Assembly: GCF_021228235.1 (NCBI RefSeq)
Contig: NZ_JAJQRG010000001.1
Span: 372,001 to 436,000, forward strand
Origin: Pseudophaeobacter flagellatus
GTDB taxonomy: Bacteria; Pseudomonadota; Alphaproteobacteria; Rhodobacterales; Rhodobacteraceae
Length of the DNA: 64,000 nt
Direction: 5' to 3'
The position numbers were made by a program, and so were the translations under genes. The notes under the pieces are model-generated. The model did not search any database, was not told the DNA's origin, and saw only the letters and a list, made by a program, of their open reading frames with translations. This document shows positions 54,520-63,994 of this stretch, piece after piece; within the stretch, counting starts at the first letter, position 1, and the number at the start of each line of letters is the position of its first letter.

Positions 54520-55305
54520 ATGATTGGCAGCGCAAACCTCAATGTGATGATCAAAGCGGCCCGCAAGGCTGGCCGGTCCCTGGCAAAAGACTTTCGTGAG
54601 GTTGAAAACCTGCAAGTCTCCCGCAAGGGCCCTGGAGACTTTGTGTCCAAGGCGGATATCGCTGCCGAAGCGATTCTGAAGGAAGAGCTGATGGGCGCGC
54701 GCCCCACCTATGGCTGGCTGGCGGAAGAGGGTGGCGAAATCCCTGGTGACGATCCAACCCGTCGCTGGATTGTCGATCCGCTGGATGGCACCACCAACTT
54801 TTTGCATGGCCTGCCGCATTGGTCGATTTCTATCGCGCTGGAACACAAGGGCAAGGTCATCGCCGGTGTGGTCTATGACCCCAGCCGGGATGAGCTGTTC
54901 TTTGCTGAAAAAGGCGCGGGTGCCTGGATGAACGAAAGCCGGATCCGTACCTCGGGTCGGCATCGTCTGATCGAATCCATCTTTGCCACCGGGCTGCCTT
55001 TTGCGGGCCGTGCTGATCTGCCCGATACCCTGCAGGATCTGGCCCGCCTGTTGCCCGCCTGTGCCGGTGTGCGCCGCTTTGGCTCCGCTGCGTTGGACAT
55101 GGCCTATGTGGCTGCCGGCCGTTACGATGGCTTTTGGGAACGCCGCCTGAATGCCTGGGATCTGGCTGCGGGTATCATCATCGTGCAAGAGGCTGGCGGT
55201 CTGGCTGAAGCCATCAATCCAAGCGACAGCATTGTTGAGTGCGGTGAAGTTGTCTGCTCCAACGAGCCGATCTTTGAAAGCTTTGCCAAGGTTGTACGCG
55301 CCTGA
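54520..55305 (+). CDS. suhB: Inositol-1-monophosphatase family protein
   Basis: 261-aa lithium-sensitive magnesium phosphatase. Motifs are the metal-binding WLAEEGGE, IVDPLDGTTNFLHGLPHW and the second-motif WDLAAGIIIVQEAGG. In enteric bacteria SuhB also binds the transcription machinery; that role is not shown here. The gene ends in a convergent terminator with the rhomboid gene. Confidence 0.95.
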   Translation: MIGSANLNVMIKAARKAGRSLAKDFREVENLQVSRKGPGDFVSKADIAAEAILKEELMGARPTYGWLAEEGGEIPGDDPTRRWIVDPLDGTTNFLHGLPHWSISIALEHKGKVIAGVVYDPSRDELFFAEKGAGAWMNESRIRTSGRHRLIESIFATGLPFAGRADLPDTLQDLARLLPACAGVRRFGSAALDMAYVAAGRYDGFWERRLNAWDLAAGIIIVQEAGGLAEAINPSDSIVECGEVVCSNEPIFESFAKVVRA

Positions 55306-55396
55306 TCGATAGGCTTTTTGCCCAGCCACTGGCTGTACCTGACGATATATAGTCTGAGCCTTCCGAACCGGGCGATACAGAGACGAAACCTATGAC

Positions 55397-55424
55397 AAAA
55401 GCGCGTCCTTTGAGGCGCGCTTTT
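55397..55424. terminator. Bidirectional terminator between suhB and the rhomboid gene
   Basis: AAAAGCGCG (55397-55405) and its complement CGCGCTTTT (55416-55424), 10-base loop. A-run before and T-run after let it act on both strands. Confidence 0.88.
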
Positions 55425-55443
55425 TCGTTATACGGTGCCGGGT

Positions 55444-56214
55444 CTATTTCCCCCAGGGGCCGGGCCGCCGCCGTTTGTGCGGCAGCCGCGGTATGCGACT
55501 GGCGCTATAGGTATACTGGGTTGCAGGGTTGGGCGGCAGGCCATGGGTGCGCGACCAAAAGGCTGGCCCGCCACGGCGTAACCAAAGCGGCAGGATCAGC
55601 ACCAGCCCCACCGCAAACCCGCCGGCATGGGCCCAATAGGCAACCCCGCCCTGGTCGGGATCCGAGCCCAATCCGCCAAAGATCTGTAACGCCAGCCAGA
55701 GTCCCAGCATCAATGCGGCGGGCACGGTGATGATGCGAAAAAAGATGATTAGGATCAGTAGGATATCGACGCGCGCCTTAGGGAAGAGCAAGAGGTAGCC
55801 CCCCATCACCCCGGCAATGGCCCCCGAGGCCCCAACGGTGGGGACCTGCGAGCCTGGCGCGGCCAGCACATGGATCAGCCCGGCGCCAATGCCGCAGGCA
55901 AGGTAAAAGGCCAGAAAGGGCAGGTGCCCCATCTCATCCTCGAGATTGTCGCCAAAGATCCAGAGAAACAGCATATTGCCGCCCAGATGCATCAGTCCGC
56001 CATGAATGAAGACAGAGGTCAGCAGTGTCGTGGAGCCCTCGCCACGGGCAAGATTGGCTGGGATAATGGCATAGCTCTGATAAAACTGCATCAGGGCGCG
56101 GGGATCATTACCCAGGCCGGAATACATCAGATAGGCCAGAACATTGGCCGCAATCAGCCCGTAGACAACATAGGGCGTACCGGCTGATGGGTTATGGTCA
56201 CGCAGCGGAAACAT
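55444..56214 (-). CDS. Rhomboid family intramembrane serine protease
   Basis: 256-aa membrane protein with six transmembrane helices. Catalytic Ser130 is in GASGAIAG; the base His196 is in AYWAHAGG; the HxxxxHxxxN motif HGGLMHLGGN is at residues 71-80. It cleaves single-span proteins within the membrane; the substrate is unknown. The proline-arginine-rich tail is on the cytoplasmic side. It lies 68 bases downstream of putA. Confidence 0.94.
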   Translation of the reverse strand: MFPLRDHNPSAGTPYVVYGLIAANVLAYLMYSGLGNDPRALMQFYQSYAIIPANLARGEGSTTLLTSVFIHGGLMHLGGNMLFLWIFGDNLEDEMGHLPFLAFYLACGIGAGLIHVLAAPGSQVPTVGASGAIAGVMGGYLLLFPKARVDILLILIIFFRIITVPAALMLGLWLALQIFGGLGSDPDQGGVAYWAHAGGFAVGLVLILPLWLRRGGPAFWSRTHGLPPNPATQYTYSASRIPRLPHKRRRPGPWGK

Positions 56215-56282
56215 GCCCCGACGCTGAGCCGATTTTGGCCCAGCGTCAAGGGGTTATCAGCGAGCCAACCCAGCACTGGGGG

Positions 56283-59200
56283 TCAGGTTGCGCCGCCCAG
56301 CAGCGCCGCATTCCCGCCCGCAGCAGTGGTGTCGACGCAGACATGGCGTTCCGCCAATACGCGGGCGCGATCCGGCAGACCTGGAATCAGGGGCAAAATG
56401 GGACCGTCCCGCATGGCCAGACTACGCTCGATCTCGGTGGCCGTTTTGCTGTCACCCCACCACAGAACCCCGGCGATGCCTTCGGCCTGTTGCAGCTCTT
56501 GCACGTTCAGCGGACCCTGTGCCTGCAGCGCGGTACCGCCAAGGTCGATCACCGCCTGCACCTGTGCAGCCACGGTCTGCACCCCAGGCCCGAGACAGAG
56601 CAGCGGCGCGCGGGGCAGGGTGGTCAGCCGGTTCGATTCCCCGGTGGGACCCGGCAAGGAGGTGGTGACACTGGGGCCCGGCGTGCCAGTTGGCTTTGCG
56701 CGCGACAGAGGCACTGGTGCGGTCGTCTCCCATTCATCACTTGGGGTTTGACGGTCTGGAGCACAGAACCGGGCCAGGTAGTTCGGCCCCCCCGCCTTGG
56801 GGCCGGTGCCCGAGAGACCTTCGCCGCCAAAGGGCTGGCTGCCGACAATGGCGCCGATCTGGTTGCGGTTCACATAGATATTACCGGCGTGAATGCTGTC
56901 GCAGATATGCTGCACCCGGTCGTCAATGCGGGTGTGCAGGCCAAAGGTCAGCCCGTAGCCGGTAGCATTGATATCCGCGATGACCTGGTCCAGATCTTTT
57001 GATTTGAACCGCGCCACATGCAGCACCGGGCCAAAGATCTCTTGTTCCAGATCGCCAATACGAGAGACCGAAATCAGGGTCGGGGCGACAAAGGTGCCGG
57101 CCTGCGGGGTGTTCACCTCCTTGAGCACCCGGCCCTCGGCGCGGGCCTGGTCGATATGGGCCAGGATGACAGCACGGGCATTGGCGTCGATCACCGGGCC
57201 GCTGTCGACCTCCAGGTTCCAGGGGTCCCCGAGGTGCAGCAGATCCATCGCGCCTTTCAGCATGGTCAGCACAGCGTCGGCGATGTCTTCCTGCAGGTAG
57301 AGACAGCGCAGCGCCGAACAGCGCTGGCCCGCAGATTGAAAGGCGCTTTCGACGATGGCCTGCACCGCCTGTTCGGGCAGCGCGGTGCTGTCGACGATCA
57401 TCGCATTCAGCCCGCCAGTTTCAGCAATCAGCGGTGCGCCCGGTTGCATGTGTTCTGCCATGCTGGAGCGGATGCGCAGGGCGGTCGCGGTTGAGCCGGT
57501 AAAGGCGACGCCATGCACCCGGCGATCCGAGGTCAGTGCGGCACCGACAACCGCACCAGCACCAGGCAGAAACTGCAGGGCGGTGCGCGGCACCCCGGCT
57601 TCGTGCATCAGGGAAATGGCGCGATGGGCAATCAGTGGCGTTTGTTCGGCTGATTTGGCCAGCACCGCGTTGCCAACGGCCAGCGCCGCCGCGATCTGAC
57701 CCGAGAAAATCGCCAGAGGGAAGTTCCAGGGCGAGATACAGGTGAACACACCGGCGGGTTCCGCATCGGGAATGCGGGCGGCGTAGTAGCGCAGGAAATC
57801 CACTGCCTCGCGCAGTTCGGCCACGGCGTCGGGCAGGCTCTTGCCGGCCTCGCGCGCCAGAATCGCAAAGAGCTCGGCGTAGTTTTCCTCAAACAGATCG
57901 GCAGCGGTATTGAGAACCGCAGCCCGCTCTGCCGCGCTGGCCTGCCAAGGTGTGGCGGCCTCAAGGGCGGCCTCTACGTCTGCAGCGCTCGACGGGGTGA
58001 CCTGGCCGACGTTGGTGAAATCCGCAGGGTTGGACACGTTCTCGGGCTGCGAGGGGGTAATCTCGGCGGCAATCAGCGGCTCGGACAGCCAACTGTGCTG
58101 ACGCCAGGGGTCGCGGTCTTCTTCGATCCGGGCGAGGGTAGGGGCATGGCCCAGGTCAAACCCGATGGAATTGGGTCGTTCCGGCGCGTAGAGTTCAGGC
58201 CCGGTGGGAATGGTATTGGCGCAGTTGGCGGCGTCCAGAAAGGGATCGGCCGCGACGATTTCCGGTGCCACATCTTCATCGACGATTTGGTTGACAAAAG
58301 AGCTGTTGGCGCCGTTTTCCAGCAGACGCCGTACCAGATAGGCCAGCAGATCCCGGTGCGCCCCCACGGGGGCATAGATGCGGCAACGGGTCTGGTTCTG
58401 TTCCAGCACCATATTGTGCAGGGTTTCGCCCATGCCATGCAGGCGCTGAAATTCATAGCTGTCGGCATCACCTGCCATGTGCAGAATGGCGCTGACAGTA
58501 TGGGCGTTATGGGTGGCAAACTGCGGATAGATCCGGTCTGTCATGCCCATCAATTTGCGGGCATTGGCAATATAGGACACATCGCTCAGCGCCTTGTTGG
58601 TGAAGACCGGAAAGCCATCGACGCCCTCGACCTGGGCCAGCTTGATCTCGGTATCCCAATAGGCGCCCTTGACCAGGCGGACCATAAAGCGGCGGTCGTG
58701 TTTTTCCGCGAGATCATAAAGCGCATCAATCACCAGGCCGGTGCGCGGGCCATAGGCCTGTACCACGACGCCAAAGCCTTCCCACCCGTTCAGAGATGGT
58801 TCAGAGACCACCGCCTCTATCACCTCAAGCGAGAGCGACAGGCGGTCGGCCTCTTCGGCATCGATGTTCAGCCCCATATTGGCTGCCTTGGCCAGCAGCG
58901 CCAGCGCTTTGACGCGCGGCACCAATTGTTCCATGACGCGGCCTTCCTGGGCCAGCTCATACCGGGGGTGCAGCGCCGAGAGCTTGATCGAAATGCCGGG
59001 GTTCTTGCGAATGTCATCGCTGTCACAACCGGCAGCAATGGCCGAAATCGCCTTGGAATAGGCCAGATGATAGCGGGCGGCATCCGCCTCGGTCCGGGCG
59101 GCTTCTCCCAGCATGTCGTAGGAATAGGTATAGCCCTTTGCCTCCATGCCGGCGGCACGTTTCATTGCCGATTCAATGGTTTCTCCCAGAACGAACTGGC

Positions 59201-59699
59201 GGCCCATTTCCCGCATGGCGCGGGCTACGGCAGTGCGGATCACCGGCTCGCCCAGGCGTTTGATGGCGCCGCGCAGGGCCCCCACCGGGCTGCGATCTTC
59301 ATCCAGAACTTTGCCCGTCAACATCAGGGCCCAGGTCGAGGCATTGACCAGTGAAGAGGAGGAATGACCCAGGTGTTTGCCCCAGTCAGAGGGGGCAATC
59401 TTGTCCTCGATCAGCGCATCAATGGTATCGGCATCCGGCACCCGCAACAGGGCTTCGGCTAGGCACATCAGGGCGATACCTTCGTCGGTGGACAGGCCAT
59501 ATTCCGCGAGGAAGACCTCCATCAGGCCGGGGTTGGAATGGCCACGGATGTCGCGCACAAGGGCAGCGGCACGGGTGCAAATCGCCGCGCGATCGGCCGC
59601 GCTTAGCGCGGCGGTACTACACAACTGATCAAACATATCCTGTTGATTGACATAGGTTCCGGCATCAATCCGGTCACGCAATTTGCTGTGCAGGTTCAT
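56283..59699 (-). CDS. putA: Bifunctional proline dehydrogenase / glutamate-5-semialdehyde dehydrogenase
   Basis: Oxidises proline to glutamate in two steps, with FAD and NAD+. The 1138-aa protein has the PRODH barrel (~130-460) and ALDH domain (~550-1000) with catalytic Cys794 in SAGQRCSALRC and the glutamate in IAETGGLNAM. The N-terminal ribbon-helix-helix DNA-binding domain of enteric PutA is absent, so regulation should fall to the divergent Lrp-type regulator. The C-terminal ~130 residues are the conserved but catalytically uncertain extension. Start 59699 follows GGAGCC. Confidence 0.96.
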   Translation of the reverse strand: MNLHSKLRDRIDAGTYVNQQDMFDQLCSTAALSAADRAAICTRAAALVRDIRGHSNPGLMEVFLAEYGLSTDEGIALMCLAEALLRVPDADTIDALIEDKIAPSDWGKHLGHSSSSLVNASTWALMLTGKVLDEDRSPVGALRGAIKRLGEPVIRTAVARAMREMGRQFVLGETIESAMKRAAGMEAKGYTYSYDMLGEAARTEADAARYHLAYSKAISAIAAGCDSDDIRKNPGISIKLSALHPRYELAQEGRVMEQLVPRVKALALLAKAANMGLNIDAEEADRLSLSLEVIEAVVSEPSLNGWEGFGVVVQAYGPRTGLVIDALYDLAEKHDRRFMVRLVKGAYWDTEIKLAQVEGVDGFPVFTNKALSDVSYIANARKLMGMTDRIYPQFATHNAHTVSAILHMAGDADSYEFQRLHGMGETLHNMVLEQNQTRCRIYAPVGAHRDLLAYLVRRLLENGANSSFVNQIVDEDVAPEIVAADPFLDAANCANTIPTGPELYAPERPNSIGFDLGHAPTLARIEEDRDPWRQHSWLSEPLIAAEITPSQPENVSNPADFTNVGQVTPSSAADVEAALEAATPWQASAAERAAVLNTAADLFEENYAELFAILAREAGKSLPDAVAELREAVDFLRYYAARIPDAEPAGVFTCISPWNFPLAIFSGQIAAALAVGNAVLAKSAEQTPLIAHRAISLMHEAGVPRTALQFLPGAGAVVGAALTSDRRVHGVAFTGSTATALRIRSSMAEHMQPGAPLIAETGGLNAMIVDSTALPEQAVQAIVESAFQSAGQRCSALRCLYLQEDIADAVLTMLKGAMDLLHLGDPWNLEVDSGPVIDANARAVILAHIDQARAEGRVLKEVNTPQAGTFVAPTLISVSRIGDLEQEIFGPVLHVARFKSKDLDQVIADINATGYGLTFGLHTRIDDRVQHICDSIHAGNIYVNRNQIGAIVGSQPFGGEGLSGTGPKAGGPNYLARFCAPDRQTPSDEWETTAPVPLSRAKPTGTPGPSVTTSLPGPTGESNRLTTLPRAPLLCLGPGVQTVAAQVQAVIDLGGTALQAQGPLNVQELQQAEGIAGVLWWGDSKTATEIERSLAMRDGPILPLIPGLPDRARVLAERHVCVDTTAAGGNAALLGGAT

Positions 59700-59752
59700 C
59701 TTGAGGCTCCAATCTTTTGCGGAGGGTGTTTTGCTAGCTTTACTGTCTTTTA

Positions 59753-59771
59753 TTCGGGACAATCTCCCGAA
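59753..59771. promoter_or_regulatory. Candidate PutR operator upstream of putA
   Basis: Perfect 7-bp inverted repeat TTCGGGA-caatc-TCCCGAA in the divergent putA/putR promoter region, 54 bases from the putA start. Its position fits an AsnC-type binding site, but it could instead be a leader hairpin. Confidence 0.55.
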
Positions 59772-59824
59772 GGTGTGGCAAAACGTGATCAATCGTATCG
59801 CAATTTTGGTCAGAGGCAGGCTGA

Positions 59825-60295
59825 ATGGATTTATCTGATCTGGATCGGTTTGACCGAGAGATTCTCAATGTACTGGGGGGCGATGGGCGTCTCTCTATTG
59901 CTGATCTAGCGCGCCGGATCGGCCTGTCAAAATCGCCGACGCAAACCCGGCTGCGTCGGCTGGAGCTTGGCGGCATAATCACCGGGTATCGGGCGCAGAT
60001 TGATCCCATTCGACTGGGGCTGGATCATATCGCTTTTGTGGAGGTCAAACTGGAAGACACCCGCGAGGCGGCGCTGTCAAAGTTCAACGCGGCCGTGACG
60101 CGCATCCCCGAGATTGAACAGGCCTATCTTATGGCCTCTCATTTTGACTATCTGCTGCGGGTTCGTACGCGGTCCATGTCGGCCTATCGGCAGGTGCTGG
60201 GCGAAAAGATTTCCTCTCTGCCCTATGTGGCTGCAACCTCGACCTATGTTGCGATGCAGGCGGTCAAGGAAGATGCAGGCCTGGCACCGATTTAA
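59825..60295 (+). CDS. putR: Lrp/AsnC family proline-responsive activator
   Basis: 156-aa regulator: winged HTH at residues 1-60 (DLDRFDREILNVLGGDGRLSIADLARRIGLS), then an AsnC_trans_reg effector domain. It is divergent from putA, the arrangement of PutR in Rhodobacter and Agrobacterium, where it activates putA with proline. The assignment is therefore confident by arrangement plus family. Confidence 0.92.
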   Translation: MDLSDLDRFDREILNVLGGDGRLSIADLARRIGLSKSPTQTRLRRLELGGIITGYRAQIDPIRLGLDHIAFVEVKLEDTREAALSKFNAAVTRIPEIEQAYLMASHFDYLLRVRTRSMSAYRQVLGEKISSLPYVAATSTYVAMQAVKEDAGLAPI

Positions 60296-60432
60296 CGCCT
60301 GCCTGCGCCCTGCGGGTGGGATGCAGCCTGATCGAGCAGACCGACCCGGGCGGCCATCTGTCCAGGGCAGGCCCCGCTGGCAGATCTGTAGCATTGCGCG
60401 CAAAAAGTTGATTTGCCAGCCCCGGCTTAGTT

Positions 60433-61134
60433 TTGCAGCCTGTCTGTATGACCTGTGCTGATGTTCTTTCCGTTCTGTTGTCTCGTTCAGCAGCGTGGCT
60501 GCGCTGTCTTCCAGCGCCGCGCGGGCACCACCCTTGTTGGGCCTGCGGCCTCTCTCTCTTTCTTGTGGTGCCTGTGCTGACGGCAACTGCGGGGGCAGGG
60601 CTTGCCCGTTGCCCATCTGCCCAGGACCATTCCGTTGCCTTGGATGCGCTGATTGCAAAGGTGCATCGCGCGTCTGATGAGGCAGAGGCTCAGGCCCTGT
60701 TCAATCAGATGTGGGCGTTTTGGGCGGATGCGCCGGATGCCCAGGCCCAGGCGATCCTGGATCGCGGCATGATGCGGCGCTCTGCCTATGATTTTGTCGG
60801 TGCGCTAGAGGATTTCGACAGGCTGATCGCCTATTGTCCTGCCTATGCCGAAGGCTACAACCAGCGGGCCTTTGTGCATTTCCTGCGCCAGGATTTTGCC
60901 GCTGCCCTGCTGGATCTGGATCGCACGCTGGCCCTGTCATCGCGCCACGTTGCCGCACTTAGCGGTCGCGCCTTGGCTCTCTATGGTTTGGCCCGTCTGC
61001 CAGAGGCGCGGGATGCGCTGGGGGCGGCCCTGCGGTTAAACCCCTGGTTGGCAGAGCGCAGCCTGGCCCTGCAAGGCGGCCCCCTGGCACCGGAAGCTCT
61101 CGATAAGGTCACGCCTGAGGACCGCGAGCTTTAA
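60433..61134 (+). CDS. Tetratricopeptide-repeat protein
   Basis: 233 aa. A hydrophobic segment at residues 38-55 (CGLSLFLVVPVLTATAGAG) looks like a signal peptide or anchor, so the rest should be periplasmic. Three TPR-like helix pairs occupy residues 95-200: RSAYDFVGALEDFDRLIAY, AFVHFLRQDFAAALLDLDRTL, ALALYGLARLPEARDALGAAL. No enzymatic domain. The start is uncertain: an ATG at 60448 is five codons later and would also fit. Function unknown. Confidence 0.75.
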   Translation: MQPVCMTCADVLSVLLSRSAAWLRCLPAPRGHHPCWACGLSLFLVVPVLTATAGAGLARCPSAQDHSVALDALIAKVHRASDEAEAQALFNQMWAFWADAPDAQAQAILDRGMMRRSAYDFVGALEDFDRLIAYCPAYAEGYNQRAFVHFLRQDFAAALLDLDRTLALSSRHVAALSGRALALYGLARLPEARDALGAALRLNPWLAERSLALQGGPLAPEALDKVTPEDREL

Positions 61135-61302
61135 GAGGGAACGCGGGTTTCGCCCAGGCCCGCTGATCTGGCCCGGAGTGTTTGCTGATAGGCTTTGCAG
61201 CAATGCGAAAAATGCTCATCTTGCGAGAAAAACGAATTGTACCCCAAGGGTTAGGCCGTTAGATATTTGAACCAAGGCGCAGACCTGTTCTGTGCTATGG
61301 TT
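61135..61302. other. Intergenic region before tRNA-Leu
   Basis: 168 bases between the TPR gene and the tRNA. It probably carries the tRNA promoter, but I see no gene and no clear terminator. Confidence 0.5.
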
Positions 61303-61389
61303 GCGGGCGTGATGGAATGGTAGACATACCAGACTTAAAATCTGTTGGGCCTTGTGCCCGTGTGGGTTCGAGTCCCACCGCCCGCACCA
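61303..61389 (+). tRNA. tRNA-Leu (anticodon UAA)
   Basis: Acceptor stem GCGGGCG pairs with CGCCCGC; T-arm GTGGGTTCGAGTCCCAC, and an extended variable arm TGGGCCTTGTGCCCG, which marks leucine/serine class II tRNAs. The anticodon loop CTTAAAA reads TAA. The 3' ACCA is encoded. It is the apparent integration site for the element at the window's right end: the integrase lies 141 bases downstream in the same orientation. Confidence 0.97.
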
Positions 61390-61530
61390 GCATCTAAACC
61401 GACGTGAACGGTTTTGAACATTTATCCTTATAAAATAAGAGTGTTACGGATTTTTGTGAACTGAGTGACTACCCATGATGTGCAGGAATGTGTATCCGTT
61501 TACGCATATTTTCCGCACGGTGCGTAAATC

Positions 61531-62493
61531 ATGGCCTCTATTCGTAAGCTCAAATCAGGATACCGAGCAGAGATTGCCCGCAGGGGTATCCGAAAGTCAA
61601 AGGTATTCCCGACAAAGCAAGAGGCCAAGGATTGGGCCGCGCGGGCAGAATATGAGATACTGCACGGCGATAAGATCGCTGCCAAGCTGGCATTGGGTGA
61701 GCTGTTTGACCGCTATGCCCGAGAGGTGTCGCCTTCTAAACGTGGTCACCGATGGGAAGTCATCAGGCTGGAGAAGTTTGGGCGAGATCCTATTGCTCAA
61801 ATTCGCCTGGAGGATCTGTCTGCTAAAGACTTTGCCAAGTGGCGGGACAAGCGGTTGCAGGAGGTCGCTCCTGCCAGCGTCATTCGAGAAATGCAGCTCA
61901 TGTCTTCGGTCCTGACTGTTGCGCGGCGCGATTGGGAGCTGATCTCAATAAACCCGCTAAGCGATGTGCGAAAACCTGCCAAGCCTCAACCGCGTGATCG
62001 ATTGCCAACCCCTGCCGAGATCGAGGCGATGCAGTTCTGCGCGGGTGAGGACCTGAGCAAAGCTACAGCGCGGGCTTTCCATGCGTTCAAATTTGCGATG
62101 GAATGCGCCATGCGCGCGGGCGAAATCGCAGGGCTGGAGTGGGATCGCGTCGATCTGGATCGCCGGGTGGCTCTGCTGACCCACACAAAGAACGGCAGGC
62201 CGCGCGAGGTGCCTTTGTCGACCAGGGCCGTTGAGCTCATAAGAGCGTTGCCGGAATTGGATCCCGTGTTTGGCCTGTCGTCTCGTCAGTTGGATGTGTT
62301 GTTCCGAAAGCTGCGGGACCGGGCAGGTGTGAAGGGGCTGACTTTCCATGATTCCCGCCATGCGGCCATTACAGCACTCTCAACCAAGCTAGATGTGTTG
62401 GCGCTTGCTCGGATGGTGGGACACACAGATTTGCGGCAATTGCGGGTGTACTATAATGAAAGTGCCGAAGAGCTGGCCAAGCGCCTTGATTAG
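61531..62493 (+). CDS. Site-specific tyrosine recombinase (integrase)
   Basis: 320-aa phage-type integrase. Catalytic residues fit R-K-H-R-H-Y: Arg195 in ECAMRAGEIAGL, Lys220, His273 and Arg276 in TFHDSRH, His298 in VGHTDLRQ and Tyr307 or Tyr308 in RVYYNES. An N-terminal Arm-binding segment (residues 1-55) and a SAM-like core-binding domain (60-145) precede the catalytic domain. It sits just after tRNA-Leu, as integrases of tRNA-targeted islands do. No other phage structural gene is visible in the 1.5 kb that remains. Confidence 0.93.
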   Translation: MASIRKLKSGYRAEIARRGIRKSKVFPTKQEAKDWAARAEYEILHGDKIAAKLALGELFDRYAREVSPSKRGHRWEVIRLEKFGRDPIAQIRLEDLSAKDFAKWRDKRLQEVAPASVIREMQLMSSVLTVARRDWELISINPLSDVRKPAKPQPRDRLPTPAEIEAMQFCAGEDLSKATARAFHAFKFAMECAMRAGEIAGLEWDRVDLDRRVALLTHTKNGRPREVPLSTRAVELIRALPELDPVFGLSSRQLDVLFRKLRDRAGVKGLTFHDSRHAAITALSTKLDVLALARMVGHTDLRQLRVYYNESAEELAKRLD

Positions 62494-62807
62494 GCGTTTG
62501 AAATTTGGGTAGCTGTGTCGGCTCTGCGCAGATAGCGACATTTGCAAAGTTTGGCCGTTGCGCCAGAGCGGACACTGGGCAAAGATGCGGCTAACGGCGG
62601 TTGTGAGCCACTTGGACCAATGCCGTGCTATGTACGAACATCCACTCTTTATTGGCAGGTAAAAAGGTGACAAAACCTGAGGTGGTTTTGCCAAGAATTT
62701 GTAGCACAAGACGTTTTCAACGTATCATGTGGACATAAAGCGAGTGATAAAAACGACCGTTTTGGGCAGTGAGCTATTGGCCAACTCGAGTGATCTGATC
62801 TTGGTTA
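62494..62807. other. Intergenic region inside the integrated element
   Basis: 314 bases without a convincing gene. No clear hairpin or promoter. Confidence 0.5.
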
Positions 62808-63014
62808 CTAATAAACAATAACCGTATCGCCGCCGAAGAGAATTTCGTTCTGTTGCCGCTGCCGTTCAGCTCTTATCTGTTCAACTTGAAAGCAGGTTTG
62901 AGTATCGCCATTTTGGCAGGCCTGCTGTAGGGCGACAAATTCTGGGGTCTGTGGGTCTTGGACTTCACAACCCGTCACCAGCATCAAAACTGAAACCATC
63001 AAAATGCGTTTCAT
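62808..63014 (-). CDS. Small lipoprotein
   Basis: 68 aa with a lipoprotein signal peptide: MKRILMVSVLMLVTGC, lipobox VTGC and the lipid-modified Cys16. The mature part is short and charged with two more cysteines (ACQNGDTQTCFQ), which may form a disulfide. It is on the opposite strand to the integrase, in the element. No homologue name is recognised. Start 63014 is chosen by the lipobox; the longer frame continues upstream in unlikely sequence. Confidence 0.7.
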   Translation of the reverse strand: MKRILMVSVLMLVTGCEVQDPQTPEFVALQQACQNGDTQTCFQVEQIRAERQRQQNEILFGGDTVIVY

Positions 63015-63568
63015 AGTATGTAAGTACCTCATTTTTTGAAAAGCTATCTGAAACCTGATCACGACTGCCTTTGCAGTTATAGACGTTAAAAACTGTAGGG
63101 CATCAACTTTGCAACTGAAAACCATGATTTGTAAGTGTTATCGTTGCCCAGAAACCTGAGCTTATCTGCGAATGGCCACAAACAACCGTTTCTTCCCGGC
63201 CAGATTTCTCGAGAGCCGACTTTGGCGCACCAGCAGCGAATTCACACTTTGTCCCGCACACTACCAGTTCGCGGCGTGCATGGACAAGGTCTGCTATATG
63301 CAGATCCGTGCCAATGGCTGTTGAGGCGCTTCGGGTTGAGTGCAGCGAATCCCGGGTGAGAGGCTAGGTGAGGTCATTAGGATTGGCTTCTGCCAGTTAC
63401 ACTTACATCCGGGACGAAGCATCACATCAAGGCCATCAATGAAGAAAAGAAAGACGGGCCGCTTTTCACATAATTCTGCGACCATCAACACAGAACTGGG
63501 GACATTCAACGGTTGCCCCAGTTAGTCCATTAATCGCTACCAACGCTAAGAGCGTGACTTAAACTAGG
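63015..63568. other. Intergenic region with no clear gene
   Basis: 554 bases between the lipoprotein and the edge protein. Short frames occur (for example a 50-codon frame at 63172-63324 on the plus strand), but none has a ribosome-binding site or recognisable domain. It looks like degenerate accessory DNA. Confidence 0.5.
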
Positions 63569-63994
63569 TCACTCAGTGGCGTAACGGGCGGAGTGGATAG
63601 CGATGTTACCGGTCGCTTCTACACGTTTCACTTCGCCAGCCTTCTCACTGTCGAAGAAAAAAACAACGTTGTAGAGCGTGTGCTCGCCAATATCAGTCTT
63701 TGCCACGATTATATGCGTATCGCCATCATCTAAACGACAAACCCCATGCAACTCGCGCTGGCTGATACCTTCAACATGTGAGACCTTCTGCGATGAACTG
63801 GCAAAATCACCCTTGCAAAGGCCCGACATGAATGCCAGGTCCTCACTGTCGGTCGCCCTTAAGTCTCCAGTCGGACGGTGCGCCGTAAGTGTGCCAGCCA
63901 GAACTCCAAGATCGTCAGAGGCCCAAAACACCGAATCCGCCCCAAAGCCCAAGTCTTGTATCTCCGCATCGCTCAAATAGGTAGCATCTGACAC
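63569..63994 (-). CDS. Hypothetical protein at the window edge (possibly partial)
   Basis: A 141-codon frame starting with GTG at 63994 that stays open to the window edge, so the true start may lie outside. The protein is acidic, beta-rich with motifs such as DDGDTHIIVAKTDIGEHTLYNVVFFF, no signal peptide, and one Cys pair (GLCKGDF, GVCRLD). I do not recognise a family. It lies in the element after the integrase. Confidence 0.55.
   Translation of the reverse strand: MSDATYLSDAEIQDLGFGADSVFWASDDLGVLAGTLTAHRPTGDLRATDSEDLAFMSGLCKGDFASSSQKVSHVEGISQRELHGVCRLDDGDTHIIVAKTDIGEHTLYNVVFFFDSEKAGEVKRVEATGNIAIHSARYATE

Noticed and set aside
58095-59354. 419-codon plus-strand frame opposite putA
   Set aside because: Antisense shadow of putA; no independent signals.
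63172-63324. 50-codon plus-strand frame after the lipoprotein
   Set aside because: It has an ATG but no ribosome-binding site, unusual composition and no recognisable domain. Likely chance.
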